Shown one piece after another: positions 42,644 through 55,489 of a stretch of DNA of 64,000 bases (positions are counted from its first letter, which is position 1; every line of letters starts with the position of its first letter). The notes beneath the pieces were generated by a model. The model was given only the letters and a program-made list of their open reading frames with translations. It made no database searches and was not told where the DNA came from. The position numbers and the translations under genes were made by a program. The stretch spans positions 165,599,946 to 165,663,945 of the forward strand of contig CM068824.1 in NCBI GenBank assembly GCA_028554795.2. The letters are read 5' to 3'. This DNA is from Sinohyriopsis cumingii (taxonomy: Eukaryota > Mollusca > Bivalvia > Unionida > Unionidae).

Positions 42644-44599
42644 CAACTTAAAGGTTGATGGGGAGGCGGTTCCTGCGCCCCACCCTACCTCCAAAATGTA
42701 ATGCGAAGCAAATGGAACGTTTTCAAAAGCAAGTGTTTTTTACAGTTAGAGAGTTAAAATTATATCAATGAAACGCTTAACATACCGACGCTTTCCCTGA
42801 ACTATATGTCTGGGCCTCCGCCTTAAATTCGTTATAAAATGAGGTTCTCTTCTAATCGTGAGATACACGTTTAAATGCCATTTTTGGAGGGTAATTACCA
42901 TTTACTTATTAGATCTTGGGAGAAATACTTTCGAGGTACACAATTTTTTCTTGCGACAAAACTCTATTGTTTGCCAAAAGCATATCAGAAACTTACTTCG
43001 ATCCCATTTTACAACATTATCCTAAAATCAATACAGCCATAAAACAATTTATTTTGAATGAGATACAAATACACGACTTATTCAATAATTGATAATAATA
43101 ATAATAATACAAACCATTGGTCCTTCTTTCTGAGGTGATGAAATTTAACCCTGCAAGGACGTAACGGATGATACTTTATATTTATGGCAGGTTGAAAGTT
43201 TAAACATTTTGCAAACGAATGAAAAATGTGTACTTTGCTTACACACTTGAGGATGATGTAAGTGAGTGTGCTTAAATCTTGGCATTTATACTTGTGTTCT
43301 GTTCACAATAAAATAACTTATAAAATACAGTCGTATTTATGGATAAAAAAGAATAGTGTCCTTGAACAACATATGCAGAATGAATGGCAGACAATATGAA
43401 CAAAACACAATTAGATTCAAGACGTGGAAATGGAATTCTCGACATAGGAAATGGAACTTTTCAACCACCACCGTGTAACTTGACAGCTAAAATTTCAAAA
43501 CAGGACACATGAAACTTTCAAAACAAACAATTTGATTCAAAACGTGAAAGCTGAATTCTCCTTAGTTAGTGTAACATTGAAATTTCAACCACCGCTGTGT
43601 AATTCAAAGTTAAACCTTGAAACGTCGACATTGGAAATTGAATTTTCAACCGCTGTGTAATTCAACAGATAAAAGTTTAAAACCAATGATATGAATGGAA
43701 CTTTCAACACCAGCAATCGGACTGAACACGTTAAAGTGGAATGATCGATATACAACACAGAAACTTCAACCACTGCCGTGTCATTCAACAGGTGAAATTT
43801 AACACTCGGCATAAAAAATTAACTTACAACCACCGCCATGTAATTCAACAGACCTAATTGACAACCTACATATGAACTAGAACTACTTCCAGCACTAATT
43901 ATTTGAGTTAACGCTCGATGTGTGAGATTGAAATTTCAACTGTTACTTTCTCATTCGACCAGCTTTTGTTCCATACGATGCCTCATATTTGTTTAAACCG
44001 TTACTACGGCACATTCATTTTGAACATTAACTCTTTTATTTTCGTACTTTCAAAAAAAGCATAATAATTTCTTAGCTTCGTTCAGGTATCTGACTTAACG
44101 TAATCATTCACCTCAAACAATTTTGACCTGCTTTGTTTATAAAATAACTAAAGGGGTGTCGAGTTTTCTAAAATAAAACATTGGCGGTAGATATTGAATG
44201 CAATAGCAAATACGTTGCAACAGTGCAATTAGCTGCAGATGAACTAGCTTGGCTGATAGACTTATTTATTAACAACAACCATTGACTCCATTGTCTTGAA
44301 ATCAGCTGCAGTGTACTGTAATTTGTCATGATTTGACTCCTATATATTAGAGGTTTCGTTAGTAACATGACCGGGAATCGCCGTATTTCTTAAAACATCG
44401 CCAACAGTCTTGTATTGTATACTTTTGCAAAGAAAAAAATAACTAAATATCTAACTTAATAATGGAAAAATGTGGCAAAACTACTTGATGAATAATATTG
44501 TATATAAAACATTTATTTTATGGGTGAAAATTTAGCACAACGCCATCATATCAGTAACAAATGTCCATGATAATGGGGTGTGCTAGCGAATTCTGTTAG

Positions 44600-47215
44600 T
44601 AGCGATAATGGGCACGTGGGCCTCAATGGGACTTTTCTGTTAAAAAGGATCCCGGCACTTTATCCTCATACGGGAATTTAACGTGGAGCAGACTGGGTTT
44701 GTTTAGCCTCAAGGGGAATGTAGACCGGCCTGTTTCGACTAAATAGGAATTGACGTTACGGTACTGGACACTGGCAACAATGTTGCAAGTGGCTGACCTC
44801 GATTGGTCGAAACACTGGCAACAGTCTTGCAAGTGACTGACCTGAATACGCGCTACCCTAGGTAGAGACAAATACAGTAGAGATATAGACATATACATAT
44901 ATAACACATACAACACATAGACATGGTTTGATACCGTAGGGCAAATTAGGACATATATCCTGGGAACGTATAGGGACAAGTTGAATTGAACATGAGGGAA
45001 ATTTAACATGGGGGTGGGGGGCTTTAGCGGGACAAGAGAAAGTTTAACATAGGTTGGGACTGAATAGCAGCAAAGGGAATCGAACATGGGGAATGTATAG
45101 CAACAATGAATTGGGACTGTCTAGGGACAGGGGGAATTTGAACATGGGCCTATCTAGGGACAAGGGGACATTGAACATGGATGGGCCTGTCTAGGGACAA
45201 TGGGGGAAATTGTATAGGGCCTGTCTCGAGACAATGATGGTAGAGGGCCAAACACAACAGAGACAGACAAACGTATACTAAAACAAACCCGATATTTATA
45301 TATCAAGCCTTACCAAGACCTGAAATTATGTTGGCAGTGTTCATAAATTTGCATCTTTGTAATGATGCTATAAATAGTATAATCAAGGAAAAGGCCAGTG
45401 CCAAAATAGATGTGACTAAATGTAACGCTAAAATGACGAAATTGTCTCAGAATGTAAAGGAGACTAAACATATCCCCAAACATTAGATTACATTGTTTTA
45501 AACTAAAATGAATAAACCTAATAACTGTTCATAGTCTCAGCTTGTGTGACGATCGTAGAAAAATACCTATTTATATATTTGTATATATAACCTGTTGAAA
45601 TTCCTATGAAATCCCACTATCTATTTAGAGCTACAACTTGTGGGAAATTCCTTTGGAAAAATCCACTATCTATTGATAGCCTCAACTTGCGTGACGTTCC
45701 AGTTTAAATACAACCTGTAGAAAACCCAAGTCTATATTTATAGTCTCAAAATTTTCAGCTTCAGTCATGTCACTATACGTGACAATTAGGGAATAATGGC
45801 AACAGTGTTGCAAGTGGCTGACTTGAATATGTGCTACTGTAGGTATAGGTGAAGTGAATTTAATAGGGACAAAGGGAGTTTTATGGGGACAAGCAAAGAC
45901 CAATACATACACACAAACATACGCGCGCACATATACAAATACACAAACCAAATGTACGCGTGCACACAAACGCATAAACAAAACCGTACGAGTGAACACA
46001 CACAACAGAGGGAAGAATAAAAAAACAAACCCAAAATATACTATCCTAACAGAGGGAACAGAAGAAGAAAAAAACACAACAAATATACTATCCACACACA
46101 CAAAAAGCGAACGCATACAATCCTCAAATGTATTATGCACACACAGAAGGGTAGGGTAAAAAGCCCAACATCTACTAATAAAAAATAACCCAATATTTAC
46201 TAACAAACCCAAATATACTATTCACACAAACGTACGTTTATGCATACAAACACACATACACACACTACTATCCACAAAAACGTATGCGCACGCATACACA
46301 CACACTCTACTATCCACACAAACGTACGCGCACACATACAAACCCAAAATATACTATCCACACATAAAGAAGGGAAAACAACCCCCAAATATACTATCCA
46401 TACAAATGTACGCGAACGCATAAAAACACACGCTCTACTATCCACACAGAAGGGATCTACTATAAAAATATACCCCAATATTTACTTTTGACAAACCCAA
46501 TAATACTATCCACACAAAAGTACAGGCACGCATACAAACACACACTCTACTATCCACACAAACGTACGCTCACGCATACAAAAAAAACAATATACGGTCC
46601 ACATAAACGTGCGCGAACACATACAAACACAGTCATACACACACACACTTCAGTCGTTATGTATTCGCTTAGAATGTAAGAAAAGGAGATGAAATCTCAC
46701 AAAATATCTATCCCTTACATCACAAAAATACTATCCATTACACCCACTGTACAATCCATTATATCATACTCACTATCCAAACGCGATATGTTAGCTTAAA
46801 TTAAGAGAGTGCGATAAAATCTCACGAAATAGACCATGTCTTACATCACCAAAAATACTATATGGAAAAACGTTAGTATCTATTTATAGTCACCACTGGT
46901 AAGAAATTACTTTGGAAAAACCTAGTATTTGTTTTTCGGTACAACTTGTGTAACATTCCTTAGAAAAACCACTATATATTTATAGTCACAACTTGTGTGA
47001 CATTCCTGTTAAAAACCTTATTATATATTTATATTTATATTTATTATATATTTATAGCTACAAGCTGTGGAAAATGCCAAGTCTATACTTAATAGTCTCA
47101 AAATTTCCAGCTTCAGTGACGTCGCTGTACTGGACAGTGGCGGAATAATGGCAACAGTGTTGCAAGTTGTTGACCTGAATACTTGCTATCTTCGGTAAAC
47201 ACATGTATAACACTA
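44600..47215. repeat. Minisatellite cluster with duplicated blocks
   Basis: Three blocks share GTACTGGACA.TGG..CAACA-TGTTGCAAGT-GCTGACCTGAATA (about 44758-44870, 45775-45850 and 47090-47200). Two of them are preceded by a ~58-bp repeat (ATTTATAGTC.CAACTTGTGT-GACATTCC; 45530-45740 and 46850-47090). Between are a 'CTGTCTAGGGACAAGGGG' array (44940-45240) and a ~42-bp array (CTATCCACACAAACGTACGC; 45890-46660). ORFs here are low-complexity shadows. Confidence 0.7.
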
Positions 47216-48071
47216 AAAACTTGTTTTAGGCAAGAAAGCATATCTTTTCGAGGCAATGTAGTGGTTCTGAAAAGTGCCGTTGCTTTAATGTTAACGTCAT
47301 TCCATTAACACAGAGGTCATTGCATAGGTCTTCTTGTCTTCCTATAACTTCTGAATTCTGGACCGTAGACGAGGACTCGCTTCAGACAACCTTGTCTCTC
47401 CACATAAATTCTCCTTTTCAAAACGCTCGTATCGGTGATCAGGATGATTGTCCACGATCATCTGACACACATGGGTAAGTCCGTTCGGAACAGCATCGAC
47501 AATTCGAGTTTAGATGACTCAACGTTAGTCCACATCTTGTGACGAAAACAACTGAAGGGAATGAAATGAACCACTGTTATTTATAGTAGAAGAGCTTGAG
47601 TTTTTTCATCAATTCTTACACAAGTTACAAAATTCAGTCACAGTGTGAAGTCTGTCTTCCAATCCGAAGAGTGCTGCCAGTAACGTCAGATTCCCTATAT
47701 AGATGCGCTAGTCAAATGGTGACTGTACTCTTGGACATTTGGGAAGAGCTAAGGAGTCTGAAAAAAATGTATCAGACTTCTTTAATATGACCCAAGAGAG
47801 AAAGACCTTCCCGTGCCAAACAACCCAATCCTGTTATTACGCATGAGATACCCCCCTAGTGATTTTTTACCAAATCACCATCGACATGAGCAAGTCCAGA
47901 AGTGGCAAAAGCTTAAGCAGTTAAAGCTGATTACTCCTGTTCCTGAGTTTTTAAAAAAAAAAAACAAGCACCCAACGGTCCGTTATAGGGCCACACACCT
48001 CTCTCGAAATGAAATAGTATTAATTTTGCCAACATTAATTAAAACTCAAAATCCCTTTATACCCCACGATG

Positions 48072-48111
<40 letters not shown>

Positions 48112-48470
48112 TGCGTGAGTGTAGGTCCATATTCTAAAAAATTCAAAACCAAGATTCATTTACGTTTTCCGTCTGGTCTATTCTGGTACAAATTTTACAA
48201 TCCAATTCGCAATACAACACTTTAAAAAGTTCATAAGCTTTTTTTGTGTCTTTGTTCACTCTCTCTGTTTTGTTGTTGTTGTTGTAATTTTGTTGAATTT
48301 CTTCACTTTCACAAGTTTTTCCTCCTCTTAATCCTCATTTTCTCCTCGTTTTCTATTTTTCTTTTTTCTCTTCTAAACGTGTCTGGGTTTTTCCTTTTGG
48401 AAGGGTACTTCTTCTTCATGTTCGGAACATCTCAATTCCTTTTGCTCCTGTGGTTTCTTAGGGCAGACTG
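47216..48470. other. Unassigned region
   Basis: No recognised gene. A minus-strand frame at about 47510-47310 reads coherently (DAVPNGLTHVCQMIVDNHPD...) but I know no family for it. A plus-strand 101-codon ORF at 47813 runs into a GT repeat and is probably noncoding. Contains (GT)n at 48075-48108. Confidence 0.5.
48075..48108 (+). repeat. (GT)n microsatellite
   Basis: Seventeen GT units, not next to a SINE body. Confidence 0.95.
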
Positions 48471-51400
48471 AAGACTTTCAATGACACACCTTATGGCATT
48501 CCTGACATGCAAAAATTGCAAGACGTCTTGGCTCCAGGCTACAGCTTGAACGTTCCTCTTCAAGATGTGCGTGGACCTCTGTTGTTTTGAAGCAAAAGTG
48601 TCAAAGACGGAAATTACATTCACGTCTATCATCACGATGAACATTTCGATGCCATTACCAGTATCACCGGAATCCTAGGATATAGCTAATTACTGTGAGA
48701 AATGTGACACTGGGTATAACAGTCGAGCGCAACACAAGTATTGTGGATTGAAATGCTCATGATGTTTGGCTTTTTTAAATCCTATTTTGACGAAGGACAA
48801 GAACGAGTGCATTGCCCTACTTGTCAGCGCACTTTTGTCAGCCCTGCCTGTTACCAACTACATCTGAAGACGCAAGGTTCACATACGACAAGTGCTTATC
48901 AGTTCCAGAGATTGTGTCCTACCTGTGGACAAGGCATACGTACCAATAATGTCAAGGCTCACGTAAATACAGGAAAGGAACGATGTCATATTTGTCGCCA
49001 AATTGTAGAATTGGAACACGAATGCTACATTGAAACATACTATTCCAAATAAGAGGAGGAAGATTTCCAGAAGAAAGGGAATTTCATCTTTTTCAATTTT
49101 GAATGCATGCAAGAGACTGGAATTCACATTCCTAATTTATGCGCGACTGATTAAGCGTGCGAGAAGTGCATACAAGAGACTATCTTTAGTCATTGTCTTC
49201 AGTGCAGCAAGATTCCTGGAGAACGTGTAATAATCTTTCGGGGACCTTACATGCTGGCCGAATTTGGTCGATGGATCTTAGACCCCATCGACAAGACGTG
49301 GAGCCAAGAGGAATTACGGAGATTATCATTGATATGCCACGGTGATGGCTCACAATTTCTCCGGATACGATGGACAGTTTCTTTTGAGATACTATACGGA
49401 ACAAAGTACCGAACGTCCGAAAGTGACTTTGAAAGGAGCCAAAATCATTTCCATGCAAGTGGGACAAGTGTAGTTTAAATATTCGATAAGTTACTTGGCA
49501 ATGCCTTTGATTAAAACGTTTGGAATGACAGAAATGACAATAGGCAATTTCCCAGTTCTTTTTCAGTACTGAGGCGAATCAACATGCCATTCTTCCCCAC
49601 TTGCTCACTACTACAACCCCGATAACATGCGCATCGAACAACAAGTAGATTTCTACATTTTACGGCGTTGCTGTGGAAAATTTCGAGAACTGTTCATGGA
49701 ACACGGAGGGATCAATCATTTGAAAGAAGACTGCACCATCGCCAAAAGCTCGTTCCTTAATATACCGCCATTGGTTCATGCCTGAAAACACATTGGCTGT
49801 CATCAACCCTCAAATGAAGAACTTTGTCAACCGTCGATACTCGGTCAAAGCCCTACGCTGGTTACATTACATGTGCGACAAGTAAGACAAATGGATTCAA
49901 TATGCCCGAAACGGACTGGGCGAAAAAACCGTCAGACCGTGTTCGGTGGATGGTTGGGACTTAGAAAACCCCAAGCTCGTGTACGAGTTTAACGGGTGCT
50001 TATTTGACGGATGTCCTCAGTGCTATCCTCAACGTGACACTAAAAATCAGTTTTTACAACGTCACATGGAAGACTTGTACGAGGCCACCTGTCAGTGACG
50101 CTTGAAGTTAGAACAGCAAGGATACCAAGTGGTAGAATAGTGAGAACATGAGTACGATGACCGTTTGAAAACAGATCCCGAGTTTAAACGTATCGTTGAA
50201 AGTTACAAACTGGTAGACCCTCTGAACCCGTGGATAGTTTATACTGGGGGCGGACGAATGAACAAGTTTTTCTGTACTATGTCGACGAGGAGAAAGGTGA
50301 AGAAATCAGATACTTGGACGTGTCTTCGCCGTATCTTTACGTGTGCAAAGTATTGTCACTTTTACGCAGGGCACTCGCGGCTGAACACATAGACATGGAC
50401 GATATTCGACAATACGAAGGATTGATTAAATGCAGTCTTGCCTCGCATGGACTTGTATCATCCCATTTAACCTCACCATTGCCAAAGGAAACTACTGTTT
50501 CCCTTGTGCCGTACTTGGGCCGAAACGTGCAACCAAGACCGACCATGTCAGCACACACAGGAAGAACACGCCTTGACGGGAACTTGGGTCAGCGTGGAAT
50601 TGTTTAAAGCTCTGGACCTGGGATACCAATTGTTAGAAGTGTACGAAATTTACTACTTTCCAAAGACACAAAAATGCCACAAGGACAGCGAGACTCAGAG
50701 AAGCATTTACTTGGATGCCTTTTTGAAACTGAAAAAAGACGCCAGTGGCTATCATTCCTGGTGCAACACTCACGAAAACCAAAAGAAATTTAATTAGAAA
50801 TACGGGGAGCAGGAAGGCATCACTTTAGATCACGGCGAGAAAAAAGAAGGAAAGAGATCGTTTGCCAACGTGATGTTAAATTGCTTGTGGGGCAAAATGG
50901 CACCACGACCGTATTTAACCAAGACAGATCATTTGACAGAACCTTCCCGCTACTTCCATATGATTCACGACAAAACCAAATGCATAAAACACGTGGACGT
51001 CCTTCGTGAGGACTTGATCTTAGTCAATTACGAATAAGAACTGGACTTCTTAAAGCGGACGAATTTGGAAATGTCATCATTGCGGTTTACGTGACAGCCC
51101 ATGTTCGCATAAAATTGTACGAAGCTTTAGAAGTGTTAGGAGATCGCGTCCTGTACTTTGACACGGACAGTTGCATCTATAATAATCGCCTGGGTCAACG
51201 CCACCCTGACATCGAAGTAGACCGTTTAGGATCCTGGACGGACGAGCATCCCAACGACAACATTCTATATTTTGCTTATAGCGGTCCTAAAATTTACGGC
51301 TATGAATACCGAGACCCACAAGGAGAAGTGCGCATCAAGTGTAAAGTGAAAGGATTTACTCTCAATTATTGCACCAGTCGAGTAGTGAACTTTGGTGTAC

Positions 51401-51600
51401 TGAAAGAAGCCTTGCAGTCTAGACAGGATGAAAACTTTAAAGTGACCACCTACGAACCGCACAAGATTGTACGTTTACCCACACAGCAACTCGTCATTCG
51501 ACCTTTGGAAAAAAGTGTATCACATGGTGTACCAGATGCGAGTACGGCTTCCCAACCACCTCACTTTGCCATCCGGACACACCGATATTGACCAGCATAT
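48470..51600 (+). pseudogene. Polinton/Maverick-type protein-primed DNA polymerase B, decayed
   Basis: Ordered family motifs in alternating frames: a cysteine-rich N-terminal zinc region (HFDAITSITGILGY, then YCEKC, 48640-48770; CPTCQRTF and HICRQIVELEHEC, 48810-49030), exonuclease I (FFNFEC near 49092; the usual Asp is Asn), exonuclease II (AHNFSGYDGQFLLRYY, ~49340), a LIKTFGMTEM segment (~49503), palm motif A region (IRYLDVSSPYLYVCK, ~50308), TGTWVSVELFKALDLGYQLL (~50577), motif B (ANVMLNCLWGK, ~50864) and motif C (YFDTDS, ~51156). The protein would copy the transposon from a terminal-protein primer. At least eight stops or frameshifts make it nonfunctional. No integrase, capsid or ATPase was recognised nearby. 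Confidence 0.88.
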
Positions 51601-52519
51601 AAAGGGGAAAACGTCCAATATAATTGAATATAACGTACAAAAAAAAGCATTCTTTTATGAAATGTAAATGAAAACGTTGTATATGAAGTGACTTTTTGTC
51701 TTCCTAAAATATGAATGGTAATTGTAAAAATACTTTTCTAGGACCAAATTCTGGGTTCTTAAAATAAACATGGGATATATCAGAGTGAGAGTTTTTATGC
51801 TTTGTCTGGTCATTGCCCGGTTAGCTTCCATGGAATTAATATGGAGTGGATTGGAGTGAGAGTTCCATTACGTGATACGAATGTTACTAGTGATATCAAA
51901 AGCTTATCAATGGAAATGCAAGATCATATCTGCAAGTTTCATTACAAGTCAAGGGGAGATGACAAATCTAAGCTAGCGAATAAAGATAATCTTCGCCAAG
52001 AGTTACATAGGAGTAAGGTAGATCAAGTGAACAAATATATTCGATTCATATATGTTATAACCTTTTTTGGAGCCTGTACTTGTCAAGAACAGATTTGACA
52101 ACTCAACAACAGCATGATATTCTTTCCAGGTATCCTATTGAATTTACTTGAGAAGTTTGTAGATATATAATGTTCTTTGAAGATTTTCTTCAACGTGCGC
52201 GTAATGAAGTAGAAGCTAAATGAGCCTGCGTATTTGCTTTTTGAAGAAGATGATGAAGTAGAAGTTAGAATTTGAGGTTAATTCATTAATTGTATCAGAG
52301 CTTTACAGTCTCGTTTGTGATATGAAGTTGAGTGAATCTAAACAGTTTTAAATTGAAAGTAGAAGAGAAAAGACAGCGAAAGTTTATGGCTGTACGTGTG
52401 GCTAAATGTAGTACATAAAGGAAATATTTACAGACCTTACACGGATAAACGAGAGGAATATAGGAATGATACATATGATTTGTATAAGGACTCTAAAGTA
52501 TGGAGAAATCATGGTGTAA

Positions 52520-52520
<1 letters not shown>
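51600..52520. other. Region downstream of the polymerase relic, unassigned
   Basis: An open plus-strand frame at 51802-52098 (start GHCPVSFHGINMEWIGVR) has no family I recognise. It could be part of the same Polinton-like element or chance. Otherwise AT-rich. Confidence 0.4.
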
Positions 52521-52561
<41 letters not shown>

Positions 52562-52862
52562 TTTGGGCTTTTAACGTAGCTTTAACAGGTTTCCAGTCAT
52601 ATCGCTACGATGTCTGCAGTGTGGCAGTTTATAGTGATGTCTAGCACTCAGGCATCATGCCGCATACATGTAGCATCATGTCCCACCCAGTCACATTTTC
52701 CTGATACCAGGCCGACCAGTCCTAACACTAACCTCTTAATGCTGAGCGCCAGGCAAGAGACAGCTGTTAGTACCATTTTTTAAGTCTTTGGTATGACTCG
52801 GCCGGGGATCGAACACACGACCTCCCCCATCCGAAGCGAACGCTATAACCACTAGGCCATGG
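52521..52862 (-). mobile_element. tRNA-headed SINE (family A) with long (GT/AC)n tail
   Basis: Reverse-orientation copy: body AACGTAGCTTTAACAGGTTT..., B box region and A box CATGGCCTAGTGG at the right end. The 40-bp (TG)n at 52521-52560 is its poly-(AC) tail. The first bases of the head are missing. Confidence 0.85.
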
Positions 52863-53107
52863 GATTTGTGAGTTTATAAAATTAAACGTGTTGAGTCTTC
52901 AGAAATGTGAAAAGTGCTTTGCATTGGAATATACAGATGAATATGTACATAACTTGTAAATATGTTTGTTACATGCCCAATTGTTATGTATTAAATGGAT
53001 AATGCTTAGACCAAAGCACAGGTAGTAGAGCTCGTGTATGTAATTGAATAAATGTTTTGTACCCATACAATATAATTTTCATCTACCAACCCTGATTTCT
53101 ATCGCTT

Positions 53108-53500
53108 TTGCGCTTGAACCATACAAAGCGAGACAGTCTCCAGTCTGACCATCCATTGTTGACTGATCCTCCTATGAAGATGTATTCAAGTCTAGCCAAG
53201 CTGAACGAAGCTTACGTGAATTTACATCGTGTCAGGCAAAGCCTGATACCCAAGCCTGAAGAGATATATAATGTCATAATATTGAAAGTTACCTATGACC
53301 CGATAGAAGAGATCTACAGAGAGGAAATCAAGAAAGGAGAAAGAAGAATGGACGGAAAAGTACAGACTTCAGAAGCAAAAAGAGCAGAGAGAACAGCAGC
53401 AACATCAGCAGCGGGAACCAGACGTATGATTTGTCGACTGCCGTGTAGACACGAAATAGTTCTTCTTCTCTTTCCGATGAAGCAATCTTAGACGAGACAA
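53108..53500 (+). CDS. Unrecognised open frame, possible gene fragment
   Basis: A 127-codon ORF beginning MRLNHTKRDSLQSDHPLLTD. Residues ~20-75 look like ordinary protein (MYSSLAKLNEAYVNLHRVRQ), then a Glu/Lys-rich helix. A second frame at 53330-53430 reads KEEWTEKYRLQKQKEQREQQ, suggesting a frameshift in a coiled-coil protein. No family recognised. It lies 1.5 kb after the polymerase relic and may belong to it. Confidence 0.3.
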
Positions 53501-54359
53501 GATTCCTTTAAATCCCCGTCAACAAAAACTGCCCTTTTCATGGCTACCACAATATTCGATAAAAGAAATACTAGTTAAGTTGCCAATCATATTATTTTGT
53601 GTCTATCAGCACTTCATTTCTTTGTTTTACGTCCCAAAAAAATAAAGTGCGTCTATCAACATTTCCTTTCCCGGTCTTGTCAAAGAGTGTTTTTGTTTGT
53701 AGTTTGCGATTGTACGTAAAAAGTGAGTGTTTCCTTTAGGTCCGCGTTTTTCATGTTTTTTGGTAATGCTATAAGTCTCACAAGTTTTGGTATTAGCGGG
53801 TGTTTTCCTTCACGTCCGTGCGTGACTCATATAAAATGAAGAGCTCGTCAGTCTGGCTAGGCAAATGCCCAAATTGCAGGGAACCCACCACCCCAGATCA
53901 GCAGAATGTAGATATACAATAAAAGAAAACTTAGCCATAAAAGCCATGAACGAAAACAACATCAAAAAATTTAGCAAACAAAACCAATTAACCAACTAAA
54001 CAACCTAAAATCAATAAAGCATCCGATCAACCCAAACAACCCCATACTAGCAGAAATACTAATACACAAAATCCCCTTCCTCATACTTAAAATAAAACCA
54101 CAACATCAACAGTAACCACACAAACAGACCCACCCCCACAGGAGAATAACGTAACTCATAATATACCCAGAAGCAAGATGAGTACAAAACAATCAACCCA
54201 AGAGAAACAACTAATAACAGAAAGGATTATGGAAATAATTAACAATAATGAGACACACGAACTACAAACCATGCTAATTACCTTAATGACTATGCTCACT
54301 TAGATAGGACACTGGGCGTCCAACATAGTAGATAATTACAACACCCACCATGGATAGCA

Positions 54360-55250
54360 CAAGTAAGAAAGGACTTATCATCTGGCAATGGAACTGCAGG
54401 GCGCTACTTAAAAATCTCCCAGAGCTACAAATTAAGCTCAATAACTTAACCAACAAAACCTGACAAAATATGCCTCCAAGAAACACACCTAACTGAAAAA
54501 CATAAACGCCTACCTAAAATAAAGAGATACTCCCCAGAAATATTTAAACCCCTGCCCATTGGCCAAAAGGAAGGCGGTATAGCAATATAAACAATATAAA
54601 CTCTAACTTATTCGGAAACAATACCAGTTCCAATAGCCCTAAATAACCAAAATAATAAAGACGCACAATCAATATTAGTAAGTACAGGAAAAACAAACAT
54701 CCAAATAATAAACATATAAGATCCAGGAGACAGTAACCACCCAATCAATTTAACCACCTTTCGCCAAATTACAAACAACACATCCAACAACTTAATAATC
54801 TGTGGCGACATCAATGCACACAGTGAATTATGGGGGGAAATTAGAGCAGATATAAAAGGAAAAAACGATCGAAGAACGTAATCTAGTCATCCTTAATGAC
54901 GGTTCAAAAACACGATTAAACCCCGAGGATGGTTCCCTTTCTGCCATAGATCTCACCATAAGCACCCCTAAAATAGCACAAATTACTAATTGGTGAGTAG
55001 ATAAAGGAGATACTATGTAGAATAGCAATTAAGGACAAAAAATGAGTCCTAAACAAATTTAAACGAACCAAAAACTCAATAGACATCCTCCACCACAACG
55101 ATAAAGAACAATCACTAAAACAAACCATAAAAACCACAAAAACAGCTAAAGATAATTCATGGCAATCCTTCTGCACCAAACTAAACCTAAAATCAAACTC
55201 CAAACAAGTTTGGTTTAAAATTGGAGCCATTAAAGGGAAAACAACCTACT
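54360..55250 (+). pseudogene. Apurinic-type endonuclease domain of non-LTR ORF2
   Basis: Starts with GLIIWQWNCRALLKNLPELQ, the usual 'WNC.G' opening of APE endonucleases, followed by LQETH (~54474) in a shifted frame and a CGDINAHSELWG motif (~54803) and AIDLT (~54945). Many stops and frameshifts. It would nick the target DNA to prime reverse transcription. Confidence 0.75.
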
Positions 55251-55489
55251 CAACCCCCAAACTTAGAGGTGCTACCACCAATAAAGAAACAGTTGATATA
55301 CTAGCCAATCATTTTGCCAACATGAGCAGCAATAGTAACCATACTAACAAATTTCAAAAAAACATAGGCAGGAAATAGAAAACACTCAACCCCACCTCTT
55401 TCAAGACCTAGGAACCCATGCTTCGAACCTAAATGGCAAGATAACTACATGAATGGGATATAGCAATTGATTCCACAAATGAAACATCC

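Larger units (their letters stand above)
40740..44000. mobile_element. Foldback-like element with long terminal inverted repeats made of tandem units
   Basis: The left arm (about 40740-41235) and right arm (about 43430-44000) are inverted copies. Outermost match: ATGAGGC-TCGT-TGG-ACAAAAGCTGGTC at 40755 and its reverse at ~43965. Both arms are made of ~55-65 bp units with 'ATTACACAG.GGTGGTTGAAA' and 'TTCCATTTC.TATGTCG' words. Between the arms are a SINE, a degenerate tandem repeat and no credible transposase. This layout resembles foldback transposons; target duplication not determined. Confidence 0.6.

Noticed and set aside
45682..46680. Several 80-176 codon ORFs on both strands
   Set aside because: They fall in CATACAAACACAC-type minisatellite DNA; composition is low-complexity and mirrored on both strands.
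47813..48118. 101-codon plus-strand ORF as a gene
   Set aside because: Ends in a (GT)n repeat, contains a Lys homopolymer from an A-run, and shows no motif.
54544..55230. Hydrophobic antisense ORFs that might be membrane proteins
   Set aside because: They are reverse translations of the A-rich endonuclease region of a non-LTR element.
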